NCBI GenBank assembly: GCA_019752115.1 | Contig: JAIEMN010000023.1 | Location: 62,001-126,000, forward strand | Reading direction: 5' to 3' | Origin: Gemmatimonadaceae bacterium | GTDB lineage: Bacteria; Gemmatimonadota; Gemmatimonadetes; Gemmatimonadales; Gemmatimonadaceae | DNA length: 64,000 nucleotides | Part shown: in pieces, positions 38,714 through 45,989 of the stretch | How positions within the stretch are numbered: the stretch's first letter is position 1 | Layout of the letters: each line of letters opens with the position of its first letter | The notes under the pieces: model-generated | Databases searched by the model: none | What the model was told of the DNA's origin: nothing | What the model saw: the letters and a program-made list of their open reading frames with translations, nothing else | Translations under genes and position numbers: made by a program

Positions 38714-38979
38714 GCGTGGATCTTTCTCCGGACGAACTCGGAACACTGGCGCTGTGCAGCGTGCGGTACGCTTGCGGTCGCCGCACCTATATGCCGTCGC
38801 TGGTTGCGCGCATCGTGCGTCGTATCTGGCCGATGTTGGAGCCGCGCGACCGTCAGACGATTCGGCTTGACATCGCCGAACAGATCGCCCGTGGTGACGC
38901 GGGCGACGATTGCGACGTGCGGGAGTGGCAACAGCTGCTCGCCGCCACGACGCCCGACGCGCAGGGGGGTGGGGCGTGA
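38710..38979 (+). CDS. Phage hypothetical protein, GTG start
   Basis: 89 residues. A helical protein with RRTYMPSLVARIVRRIW in the middle. It resembles small phage proteins that begin with a 'LALCSVRYACGRRTYM' segment, which I recall as recurrent in phage genomes without a known role. The tail ATTPDAQGGGA is encoded by G-rich DNA that serves the following gene as ribosome binding site. The GTG overlaps the previous stop. Confidence 0.55.
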   Translation: MSVDLSPDELGTLALCSVRYACGRRTYMPSLVARIVRRIWPMLEPRDRQTIRLDIAEQIARGDAGDDCDVREWQQLLAATTPDAQGGGA

Positions 38980-39311
38980 GCGACATCTACGCATGGACGC
39001 AGGACGGGTTCATTCCCGATCCAGACGGCGAGTATGTACCGCTTGAGGAGTACGAAGCGATAGAGGCGAAGCTGTCCAAGGTTCGTCTGTTGACGCTGCA
39101 ACACAGCGCGCTCAACCGTGGGAAGCTGACCGATGTTGTGTTCCGCTCGGAAACGTGGGATGCTCTGCTCGCAGAACTGGCCACGCTGGAGCCCCGTGAC
39201 CCATGCACATGCGCTGGTGACAACGGCGACGGGTCGCGTTTGGTCTGCGCGCATTGCGGGGGATTGCGCACTCCCTCCACCCCGCCCGCGCGCGACGGGG
39301 GGAACGGGTGA
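38976..39311 (+). CDS. Phage hypothetical protein with CTC/CAHC motif
   Basis: 111 residues. The acidic N-terminus (DGFIPDPDGEYVPLEEYEA) is followed by a helix. A C-terminal CTCAGDNGDGS and LVCAHCGG pair could form a small zinc ribbon. The tail STPPARDGGNG again overlaps the next gene's Shine-Dalgarno. GTG start at 38976 overlapping the previous stop. Function unknown. Confidence 0.55.
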   Translation: MSDIYAWTQDGFIPDPDGEYVPLEEYEAIEAKLSKVRLLTLQHSALNRGKLTDVVFRSETWDALLAELATLEPRDPCTCAGDNGDGSRLVCAHCGGLRTPSTPPARDGGNG

Positions 39312-39643
39312 TGAACAGCGACGTCTTCCGCGCCCGCATTCGGACGCTGCACACGCTGCTCGACGCGATCCTCGCGGGCACCACCACGGCGCCCGCGCTC
39401 GAGCAGCAGCTTGGGATCCCGCAGCGCACGCTGGTCGACCATCTCCACCTGCTGGAAGCGCTCGTTGCGATCCAGCGCTGGCGCGTACCCGGCCAGCCGA
39501 CGACGACGCGCACGATCAGGCCCACCAGCCGAGCCGTCGCCTTGCGCGATGCGTTCGGGGCGATCGTGCGCACGGTGGAACCGCAACCGGACGCCCCCTG
39601 GGCCCCCGCCCCATGGCGGCATCCCTACCGGCGGTCGGCATGA
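39311..39643 (+). CDS. Helix-turn-helix phage protein
   Basis: 110 residues. Positions about 10-55 (RTLHTLLDAILAGTTTAPAL, then LGIPQRTLVDHLHLLEALVA) form a winged-helix/ArsR- or IclR-like DNA-binding fold, followed by a beta-wing (WRVPGQPTTTRTIRP). The ATG at 39311 overlaps the previous stop; a GTG at 39308 is an alternative. It precedes the helicase gene and overlaps its start (ATGA), so it may regulate or assist the replication genes. Confidence 0.65.
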   Translation: MNSDVFRARIRTLHTLLDAILAGTTTAPALEQQLGIPQRTLVDHLHLLEALVAIQRWRVPGQPTTTRTIRPTSRAVALRDAFGAIVRTVEPQPDAPWAPAPWRHPYRRSA

Positions 39644-42207
39644 GCGCGCCACTGTTGCTCGACGCGGACGCGCCGACGCGCCCCCGGCTCGCCCTGCGAC
39701 CGTACCAGCGCTTGGCCATCGACGCCGCCTACCAGTGGCACGCCACCAACGAGGGCAACTGTCTCCTCGTGGTCCCCACCGGCGGCGGCAAGTCGCTCAT
39801 CATGGGCACGCTCGCGGCCGAAGCCGTGAGCGGCGGCGCGCGCGTCTGTGTCATCGCGCACCGCAAGGAACTCATCGAGCAGAACTGGAAGGCGCTGCAG
39901 CACGCCGGCCTGAAGGCGCTCGACTGCGGGATCATTTCCGGCCAGCTCGGCCGGAAAGATCGCGCCACGCCGGCGACCGTCGCGTCGATCCAGACCCTCG
40001 CGCGCGCGCCGTTCAACTACGGCCCGTTTGACCTACTGCTGATCGATGAGGCGCATCTCGTGCCCCGCTCCGAGGACACCGCGTACCGCAAGGTGCTCGA
40101 GGCCTTCCGCACGAAGAACCCGAACGTCCGCACCATCGGGCTCACCGCCACGCCGTACCGCTTGGATAGCGGGCGGTTGGACACCGGCGAGGGCCGCGTC
40201 TTCCACGAGGTCGCGTACGAGATCAGCATCCAGACCCTGCTCGATGGCGGGTATCTGGCGCCGCTGATCTCCAAGGCCACGCTCACCCGCTACGACGTCA
40301 CCGGCGTCGCGATGCGCGGCGGGGAGTACGTGGCGGAGGCGTTGCAGTCGGCCGTCGACGATCCCGCGACGACGGCCGCCATCGTCGAGGAGCTCGCGCG
40401 CCTGGGCGCGGATCGCCGCCGCTGGCTCGTGTTCTGTGTCGGCGTCGCGCATGCCGAGCACATGGCGGAGGCGCTTACCGCGGCGGGCTTCCCCGCGGCC
40501 GCCGTCCACGGCGGGCTCTCGGCGCACGAGCGCAGTGCCCGGCTCGGGGCGCTGCGCAACGGCACGCTCCGCGTGCTCACGAACTGCGACGTGCTCACCA
40601 CGGGGTATGATGAACCCAGCATCGACCTCCTCGCCCTCTGCCGGCCAACGGCGTCGACGGGCCTGCACGTGCAGATGCTCGGCCGCGGATTTCGCACCGC
40701 GCCGGGGAAGACGGACTGCATTGCAGAAGGCCAGCTCATCCTCACGGACAGCGGCCTTGTACCCATCGAACAGGTGACGCCGCAGATGCGGGTGTGGGAT
40801 GGCGTCGAATTTGTCACCCATGCGGGCGTTATCGCTCGCGGCGAACAGGAGGTCATCGAGTATGCCGGACTTACCGCAACCCCGGATCACCGCGTCTGGA
40901 CGACGGAAGGCTGGAAGAGCCTTGGGCAGTGTGCCATCGAACAAGTTGCCATCGCTGTTACCGGAATTGGTCGGACGCCAGTTCGGGAAGTTGATCGTGT
41001 CTTCCGGAGAGGTGTTGCGCGAGTCGACGAAGGCACGCTTGCACACTCGATGTGCCGTATGCGGCACGGAAGCGACGAAGGAGTACACGAGCCTGATGCG
41101 TGGAACCGCGGGATGTCGGTCGTGCGCGAAGCCCCGAGTCGTTCCGAAGTGGCTTCTCATGCGAGCGATCGCCGCAAAGCAGCGGTGCACCAATCCAAAG
41201 GATCGGCGGTTCGCGGACTATGGGGGACGTGGGATTCGATTCGAGTTTGCGTCGCCGACGGCGATGGGTCGATGGGTGATGGATCACCTTGGCTTGCATC
41301 CGGATTTGCAGCTGGATCGGATCAACAACGAAGGGCCATACGGTCCAGGCAATCTCCGGTGGGCGACGCCAGAACAGAATCAGCGGAACACACGCAAGCA
41401 GTCGCGGGCCGCTACGCGCGCGTCTACGACATCCTGAACTGTGGACCGCGCCGTCGCTTCACTGCGGCGGGGCTGCTCGTGCACAACTGCTTGGTTTTGG
41501 ACTTTAGCGGCAACTGCCTCACGCACGGGCCGGTCGATGCCGTGCGTGTCCGCGATCCCAAGAAACGCGGCAAGCAGGAGGCGCCGGCCAAGGAATGCCC
41601 GACGTGCCAGGAGATCGTTGGCACCGCGACGCGGACGTGTCCCCGGTGTGGCCACGCGTTTCCGCCCCCGGCGCCCCCCCAGCTCGCGCCGGCGGCGTTA
41701 CTCGCGCCGGTGATGTCGACGGAGAAGCTCCCGCCGCGCTGGGTCGACGTCACGCGCGTCGAGTATGCGTTGCACCGCTCCAAGGATCCCGCGAAGACGA
41801 TCCCGACGCTCCGGGTGGACTACTTCTTCCACTTCCAGCTCGTCGCGTCCGAGTACATCTGCGTCGAGCACGTCGGCTTCGCGCGCGACAAGGCTGCGGC
41901 ATGGTGGGCCGACCATCTGGGCGGCCCGTGCCCGCGCACGGTGGCGGAGGCCCTTGAGGCCGCGCCGGGGTTGGAAGTCCCGATCGCGATCGCGCTGGAG
42001 CGCGATGGGCGCTACGAGCGCGTGGTGAATTGGCGCTACGTCGAGGCGCCCGCCGCGCCGTCTGCGGATCGGAACTGTGTGTTTTGCGCGCGCTGGGATG
42101 ACCTGCTGCAGACCTGTGCCCACTGGAATGCCACGCCGCCGGACGATGTCCGGGCGGTCGGGTGTGAGGCGTTCCAGTCCCTTGCTGACGAACCCCTCCC
42201 CTTCTGA
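39640..42207 (+). CDS. DEAH-box superfamily II helicase precursor, interrupted by an intein
   Basis: The precursor has 855 residues; removal of the 257-residue intein (360-616) would leave about 598. Helicase motif I is PTGGGKS (46-52), motif II is DEAH (136-139) and motif III is TATPYR. Motif VI (MLGRGFRTAPGKTD) ends exactly at the intein junction and resumes with CLVLDFSGN. After the helicase core come a zinc ribbon (CPTC...CPRC, about 652-672) and a Cys-rich C-terminal domain (FCARW, TCAHW, GCEAF). Such COG1061-like helicases open replication origins or assist phage recombination. The ATG at 39640 overlaps the previous stop. Function requires splicing, since the intein splits the ATP-hydrolysis motif region. 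Confidence 0.9.
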   Translation: MSAPLLLDADAPTRPRLALRPYQRLAIDAAYQWHATNEGNCLLVVPTGGGKSLIMGTLAAEAVSGGARVCVIAHRKELIEQNWKALQHAGLKALDCGIISGQLGRKDRATPATVASIQTLARAPFNYGPFDLLLIDEAHLVPRSEDTAYRKVLEAFRTKNPNVRTIGLTATPYRLDSGRLDTGEGRVFHEVAYEISIQTLLDGGYLAPLISKATLTRYDVTGVAMRGGEYVAEALQSAVDDPATTAAIVEELARLGADRRRWLVFCVGVAHAEHMAEALTAAGFPAAAVHGGLSAHERSARLGALRNGTLRVLTNCDVLTTGYDEPSIDLLALCRPTASTGLHVQMLGRGFRTAPGKTDCIAEGQLILTDSGLVPIEQVTPQMRVWDGVEFVTHAGVIARGEQEVIEYAGLTATPDHRVWTTEGWKSLGQCAIEQVAIAVTGIGRTPVREVDRVFRRGVARVDEGTLAHSMCRMRHGSDEGVHEPDAWNRGMSVVREAPSRSEVASHASDRRKAAVHQSKGSAVRGLWGTWDSIRVCVADGDGSMGDGSPWLASGFAAGSDQQRRAIRSRQSPVGDARTESAEHTQAVAGRYARVYDILNCGPRRRFTAAGLLVHNCLVLDFSGNCLTHGPVDAVRVRDPKKRGKQEAPAKECPTCQEIVGTATRTCPRCGHAFPPPAPPQLAPAALLAPVMSTEKLPPRWVDVTRVEYALHRSKDPAKTIPTLRVDYFFHFQLVASEYICVEHVGFARDKAAAWWADHLGGPCPRTVAEALEAAPGLEVPIAIALERDGRYERVVNWRYVEAPAAPSADRNCVFCARWDDLLQTCAHWNATPPDDVRAVGCEAFQSLADEPLPF
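40847..40853 (+). promoter_or_regulatory. Internal Shine-Dalgarno AGGAGGT for the nested endonuclease
   Basis: A perfect AGGAGGT at 40847-40853 lies 8 nt before the ATG at 40862, inside the intein-coding sequence. In the intein frame the same bases encode part of EQEVIE. It decides the start of the nested gene. Confidence 0.8.
40862..41437 (+). CDS. HNH homing-type endonuclease nested out of frame in the intein
   Basis: This 191-residue protein is read in the +1 frame relative to the intein. It has the layout of phage HNH homing endonucleases: VGRQFGKLIVSS (about 37-48), a zinc-type pair RCAVC and CRSC (Cys 64, 67, 85, 88), KQRCTNP and YGGRGIRF (106-127), and LDRINNEGPYGPGNLRWAT (151-169) as the HNH core. 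The ATG at 40862 is preceded by AGGAGGT at 8 nt; an earlier in-frame ATG at 40799 lacks such a site. The stop lies in intein block F. It would cut the intein-free helicase allele and so spread the element. Normally such a domain is in frame with the splicing domains; here it is not. Confidence 0.85.
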   Translation: MPDLPQPRITASGRRKAGRALGSVPSNKLPSLLPELVGRQFGKLIVSSGEVLRESTKARLHTRCAVCGTEATKEYTSLMRGTAGCRSCAKPRVVPKWLLMRAIAAKQRCTNPKDRRFADYGGRGIRFEFASPTAMGRWVMDHLGLHPDLQLDRINNEGPYGPGNLRWATPEQNQRNTRKQSRAATRASTTS

Positions 42208-42209
42208 CG

Positions 42210-42824
42210 ATGGCGCGGAGTTCACAGGAGCCGCAGCGCACGCGAGCGAAGAAGGGCGACGGCAGCGTTGTGTTTCGCGACGGAAAGTATGTCGCCCGTC
42301 GGTCGTGGGTTGAGGATGGGAAACGCGTGCAGAAGCAGAAGTCGTTTTTGGATAGAGCGTCTGCAGAAGCGTGGATTCGTGGTGATCAAGCAGAGCAGAG
42401 TACGGTTAATCGCCTCCCGTGGCACATCATGATCAACGGAGGCGGTTGGCGGGAGACCGCAGAGTACTACCAATCACTGCATCAGCAGGCAGTAGCGCAG
42501 ATCGAGCTGCTTCGGCGCCAGTACGCAGAGTTGCAAGCGATGCGCTTCGACAGGTGGGTACGGCAGTACATCGGAGACGAAGACTTCTCCATGCCCACCA
42601 CGGTGCTTCGAGATCCGATCGCGGGCAAGCAGCGAAACAGCGATCGCCTATGCCTGTTACGCGAGGCAGTGAGAACACACAAACGAATTCGGACGCGCGA
42701 CCTGATCACGCTGACTGGTCTCAGCAAAGGCGGGTCGACGCAATCTCTACTGACCAAGCTACGTGAGGATCCCTCGATCCACTACGAGGAGCCCGCGTGG
42801 TACTCATGGAAACCAGCCGACTAA
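42210..42824 (+). CDS. Integrase-arm-like DNA-binding protein without a catalytic domain
   Basis: 204 residues. The N-terminus (KKGDGSVVFRDGKYVARRSW, then QKQKSFLDRASAEAWIRG) matches the AP2-like/arm-binding domain found at the start of tyrosine integrases. No core-binding or catalytic Arg/Tyr domain follows. The middle is helical, and the C-terminus (RTRDLITLTGLSKGGSTQSL then LREDPSIHYEE) looks like a winged helix. The base composition is clearly more AT-rich than its neighbours, suggesting later arrival. It starts 2 bp after the helicase stop. A regulator or recombination directionality role is a guess. Confidence 0.65.
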   Translation: MARSSQEPQRTRAKKGDGSVVFRDGKYVARRSWVEDGKRVQKQKSFLDRASAEAWIRGDQAEQSTVNRLPWHIMINGGGWRETAEYYQSLHQQAVAQIELLRRQYAELQAMRFDRWVRQYIGDEDFSMPTTVLRDPIAGKQRNSDRLCLLREAVRTHKRIRTRDLITLTGLSKGGSTQSLLTKLREDPSIHYEEPAWYSWKPAD

Positions 42825-43285
42825 TCATGCCACGCCCCTACACCATCAAGGCTCATCCTACGACCTACGCCGGCGTGCGCTTCCGCTCTCGACTGGAGGC
42901 GCGCTGGGCCGCGTTCTTCGACCTCGCGCAGTGGAAGTGGCAGTACGAACCGATCGACCTCGCCGGTTGGTCACCGGACTTCTTGGTGCAGATCCCGTGC
43001 GGGCATTCCGAATGCCCGCCGACGCACGATCTCTACGTCGAGGTGAAGCCGTACACGAGCCTCGAGGAGTTTCGTGACCATGTCGCCGCCTCGATGATGA
43101 CCGGCTTGGCCGTCATCTACGATCCGGCGCCCGCGCTGTTCGGCGTGTCGCCCGTCGTCACGGAGTTCGAGCTCGTGCACGGCTCCGGCGGCGGCATCGA
43201 GTCCGTCATGGGCTGGGTGCACAACTGGGACGCGCTGTGGAAGGAAGCCGGCAACATCACGCAATGGAGGAAGCCGCGTGGCTGA
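42797..43285 (+). CDS. PD-(D/E)XK-like nuclease-fold phage protein
   Basis: 162 residues. RFRSRLEARWAAFFD, then YEPIDLAGWSPDFLV and LYVEVKPY give the Glu, Asp and E-x-K pattern of PD-(D/E)XK nucleases in the right order. This family is common in phage replication or recombination modules. The GTG at 42797 follows GAGGAG by 5 nt. ATGs at 42806 and 42827 are alternatives; the last avoids a 28-bp overlap but has no Shine-Dalgarno. Its end overlaps the start of the primase gene by 8 bp. Confidence 0.75.
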   Translation: MVLMETSRLIMPRPYTIKAHPTTYAGVRFRSRLEARWAAFFDLAQWKWQYEPIDLAGWSPDFLVQIPCGHSECPPTHDLYVEVKPYTSLEEFRDHVAASMMTGLAVIYDPAPALFGVSPVVTEFELVHGSGGGIESVMGWVHNWDALWKEAGNITQWRKPRG

Positions 43286-45437
43286 CATGCTCGCCGCAGC
43301 GTTGGGGTGGGTGGCGAAGGGCTGGGCGGTCTTTCCCTGTCATCATCCGATCGTGGAGCCGGGTCGCCCGGTGCGCTGTTCGTGCGTGAAGAAGGACGAA
43401 TGCCCCGCGATCGGGAAGCATCCGATTGTGAAGAACGGCAAGGACGACGCCAGCACGAACCCGGAGCAGATCCGCGCGTGGTGGAAGGTTTTCCCCGATG
43501 CCAACATCGGCGGCGTGCCGGCGTCAGCCGGGCTGCTCGCGTTCGACATCGACTCGGAGGACGCCGTCGCGGCGGCCCGCGGGCTCGGTCTGTTCGCGGA
43601 GCCCACCTTCGAAGTGCGCACCGGCAAGGGCGTGCACCGGTACTACACGCACCCGCCGCTGCCCTCGGGCGCGTCGGTGCACGGGATCGTTGTGCGCTCG
43701 GCGCTCGGCCATGTCATGCTGCCGCCATCGCTCCACGCGTTGGGTAGCCGGTATGAGGTGTCCGACGACGCACCCGCAATCCCGTTGCCACCAATCGCCC
43801 TGGCGGCCGTCGCGGCAGCGAACGAGCGACCAGCCAGCCGCGCGCGTGTGCGGCTGTCGGTCACGCAGGACCGGATTGGCCCCGGGGAACGCCATGGCGC
43901 CCTGCTCGCGCTCGCCGGCAGTCTTGCGTCGTCGCAGGTCGACCCGGAGATGGCGCTGCGGATGGTGTTGAACACCAACGCCGTGCAGTGCGATCCGCCA
44001 AAGGACCCCGACGAGGTCAAGCGGCTCGTTGAGTACGCGTACCAGGAAGAGAAAGGCAAGCACGCCGAGATCGCGCGCCATCTCATGATCGCCCAGGTGA
44101 CGCCCCGCGTGATCCGACCAACGCGGCCGGTGCCACTCGCCAATCCCTTCGAGCAGCCGCTCCCCGGCATCCTCGAGGAGATGGTCGCGTGGTCAATGCG
44201 CACGGCCCCGCACCCGGTGCGCATGTATTCCGTCGCGGCGGCCCTGGGCGTCGCGTCAACGGTCTGCGCCCGGCGGTACACGACGTCGCGGCAGAACTAC
44301 AGCACGCTCTATCTGCTGGTGATCGGCAAGTCGGGCACCGGGAAGGAACACGTCCGCCGCTCGGCGCATGCGCTGCTGCGCGCTGGAGATGCGGCAACGC
44401 TCATCGGCCCGAACGAGTGGACGTCCCGCTCGGCCGTCTGGTCGTCGCTGTATTCCCAGCCGCAGTCGCTCGCCATCGTCGACGAGTTCGGGCAGTTCCT
44501 GGGCGCGGCGTCAGGCGGGAGCGATGGGGCCACGATGAAGAACGGCGTGCTCACCGCGCTGATGGAGCTCTTCTCCCGTGTGGACGACGTCGCGATCACC
44601 CCGCAGTTCTCGACGTTGACGCTGTCGGCGAAGCAGCGGAAGAACGCCGAGCGGAAGGCAATCGAGCGGCCGGGGAAGAGCGTGATCGGGCTGACCACGC
44701 CGAACGAGTGGTATGAGTCGCTGAAGGGGAACCGCATCAGCAGCGGGTTTCTCAATCGCTTCCTCGTGCTCGAGGCGACCGTGCCGCGCGGCGATTTGGC
44801 CGATGGGAGCGACGAAGAGCCGCCCGCCCAGGTCGTGGGCTGGATCCGGCGCGTGCTCGCGCCTCGGGGCAATCTGGACGTCATTGGACGAGTGACGGAG
44901 CTGCCGCCGGCGCAGCGGCTGGCGATCACCGATCCGGCGATGGCGGCGTTTCGCGCCTTCAAGCGCGAGTGCAACGCGCGCGCCGACGTGTTGGAAGCCG
45001 AGAAGCTCGGCGAACTGCCGATGCGCGCTGGGGAGCAGGCCATGCGCTTGGCGTTGCTGGCGGCGCTCGCGGAAGATCCCGACGCGGTCACGGTCGACGA
45101 GCCGCATGCGCGCTGGGGCATCGCCGTCGCGGGCTACCAGCTGCAGCAGCTGATCCCCGCCGTGCAAGAGCGTCTGTCCGACAGCCCGGTCCACGCGCTC
45201 CGCAATCGCTTCCTCGAGGCGCTGCGCGAGGCCGGCGAACGGGGCCTCACAATCAAGGAGATCACGCGGCATCGCGTGTTCCGCGGCGTGGTCAAGCGCG
45301 ATCGCGAAGAGACCGTGCAGTGGGTGCAGGAGGCAGGATTTGCCGGGTGGCTCGAGCTCGGCAGCAGTCCGACGGGCGGGAGACCCCGTCACGCGCTGGT
45401 AGTAACGACCATTCAGCCTGCCGAGGAGGCCGCGTAA
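43278..45437 (+). CDS. Bifunctional Prim-Pol primase/polymerase with C-terminal ATPase domain
   Basis: 719 residues. Residues about 5-180 are an archaeo-eukaryotic-type Prim-Pol domain: GWAVFPCHHP, NIGGVPASAGLLAFDIDSED with the metal-binding DxD, and EVRTGKGVHRYYT. A Cys pair (CSCVKKDEC) lies near the N-terminus. From about 290 onward a P-loop ATPase follows (LLVIGKSGTGKEHVRRSA, then LAIVDEFGQFLG), similar to DUF3987/primase-linked helicases. The C-terminal part (EAGERGLTIKEITRHRV) looks like a winged helix. It would start and unwind DNA at the phage origin. GTG start at 43278; overlaps the nuclease gene. Confidence 0.88.
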   Translation: MADMLAAALGWVAKGWAVFPCHHPIVEPGRPVRCSCVKKDECPAIGKHPIVKNGKDDASTNPEQIRAWWKVFPDANIGGVPASAGLLAFDIDSEDAVAAARGLGLFAEPTFEVRTGKGVHRYYTHPPLPSGASVHGIVVRSALGHVMLPPSLHALGSRYEVSDDAPAIPLPPIALAAVAAANERPASRARVRLSVTQDRIGPGERHGALLALAGSLASSQVDPEMALRMVLNTNAVQCDPPKDPDEVKRLVEYAYQEEKGKHAEIARHLMIAQVTPRVIRPTRPVPLANPFEQPLPGILEEMVAWSMRTAPHPVRMYSVAAALGVASTVCARRYTTSRQNYSTLYLLVIGKSGTGKEHVRRSAHALLRAGDAATLIGPNEWTSRSAVWSSLYSQPQSLAIVDEFGQFLGAASGGSDGATMKNGVLTALMELFSRVDDVAITPQFSTLTLSAKQRKNAERKAIERPGKSVIGLTTPNEWYESLKGNRISSGFLNRFLVLEATVPRGDLADGSDEEPPAQVVGWIRRVLAPRGNLDVIGRVTELPPAQRLAITDPAMAAFRAFKRECNARADVLEAEKLGELPMRAGEQAMRLALLAALAEDPDAVTVDEPHARWGIAVAGYQLQQLIPAVQERLSDSPVHALRNRFLEALREAGERGLTIKEITRHRVFRGVVKRDREETVQWVQEAGFAGWLELGSSPTGGRPRHALVVTTIQPAEEAA

Positions 45438-45611
45438 CCCCATGCCTTACAGAGTTATAGCAGTAAAGACAAAGAATCTATCCATACACATTACTGCACA
45501 CACATCACCCGCGTACGCGTGCGGGGGGGAAAAGGGGCTGGAGAAGGCCTATGTTTTTTCTGCCCGAACTGCCACTACCGCGCAGCACAACGACTTGCGG
45601 CGGACTTACCC
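45438..45611 (+). promoter_or_regulatory. AT-rich gap after the primase gene, with a possible 57-codon frame
   Basis: This is the only sizeable break in the early operon. The first 70 bp (45442-45510) are strikingly AT-rich, followed by GTACGCGTGCGGGGGGG. A frame from ATG 45442 to TGA 45615 is open for 57 codons and would overlap the next ATG as ATGA, but its codon use is unlike the neighbours and it has no good ribosome binding site. A promoter or replication-origin segment is as likely as a small gene. Confidence 0.4.
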
Positions 45612-45989
45612 ATGAACCGCCGCCTGCATGCGAAGTGGCCGGTGATCACCACCGGCAAGAACGGCCGCCCGCTCACGCACCCGCGGGCGGAGTGGATCGC
45701 TGATCCGTCGGCGTTCGATGTCCCCGCCTTTGAGCGGGAACACTGCTTTGCCCCGCCGCGCCGGTGGCGCTTCGACTATGCGTGGCCCCGGTGCAAAGTG
45801 GCGTTGGAAGTCGACGGCGCGTCGGGGTCGTACGGTCGCCACTCCCGCCCGGGCGGCATGCGCGCCGATCACGAGAAGCTCAACACCGCCGCGGTGCTGG
45901 GGTGGTGTGTGCTCCGTGTGCTCGCCGGCGAAGAGACGCGCCTCGCGACGCTTGATCTGCTGCACCGCGCGCTCCGGAGGCCGCAATGA
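45612..45989 (+). CDS. Endonuclease-fold phage protein (Vsr/DUF559-like)
   Basis: 125 residues. The block FEREHCFAPPRRWRFDYAWP, then KVALEVDG, then HEKLNTAAVLGWCVLRVLAG matches a recurrent phage nuclease family of PD-(D/E)XK type, with Asp in RRWRFDYAWP and Glu in ALEVDG. It may resolve branched DNA or cut at specific sites during replication. The ATG at 45612 opens a clear basic N-terminus (MNRRLHAKWP). The frame is open further upstream, but without a convincing start. It overlaps the next gene by 4 bp. Confidence 0.75.
   Translation: MNRRLHAKWPVITTGKNGRPLTHPRAEWIADPSAFDVPAFEREHCFAPPRRWRFDYAWPRCKVALEVDGASGSYGRHSRPGGMRADHEKLNTAAVLGWCVLRVLAGEETRLATLDLLHRALRRPQ

Larger units (their letters stand above)
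40717..41487 (+). other. Intein in helicase motif VI (Hint domain, Cys1 ... His-Asn/Cys+1)
   Basis: The insert of 257 codons starts at Cys1 and shows Hint block A (CIAEGQLILTDSGLVPIEQV), block B with TPDH (residues 55-58, 40867-40929), block F (VYDILNCGPRRRFTAAG, from about 41422) and block G (LLVHN) before Cys+1 at 41488. All residues needed for class 1 splicing are visible: Cys1, block B Thr/His, penultimate His, terminal Asn and Cys+1. Between about residues 85 and 230 the frame is open but resembles nothing. That stretch is dual-coded with an HNH endonuclease gene in the +1 frame. The splicing parts alone come to only about 110 residues, which is compact. Confidence 0.9.

Noticed and set aside
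40717-41487. Simple frameshift error as the explanation for the HNH gene being out of frame
   Set aside because: Two compensating errors would be needed, one on each side of HNH. The nested gene has its own perfect Shine-Dalgarno and ATG, and both frames are open across the overlap. I kept it as the main alternative to test, not as the preferred reading.
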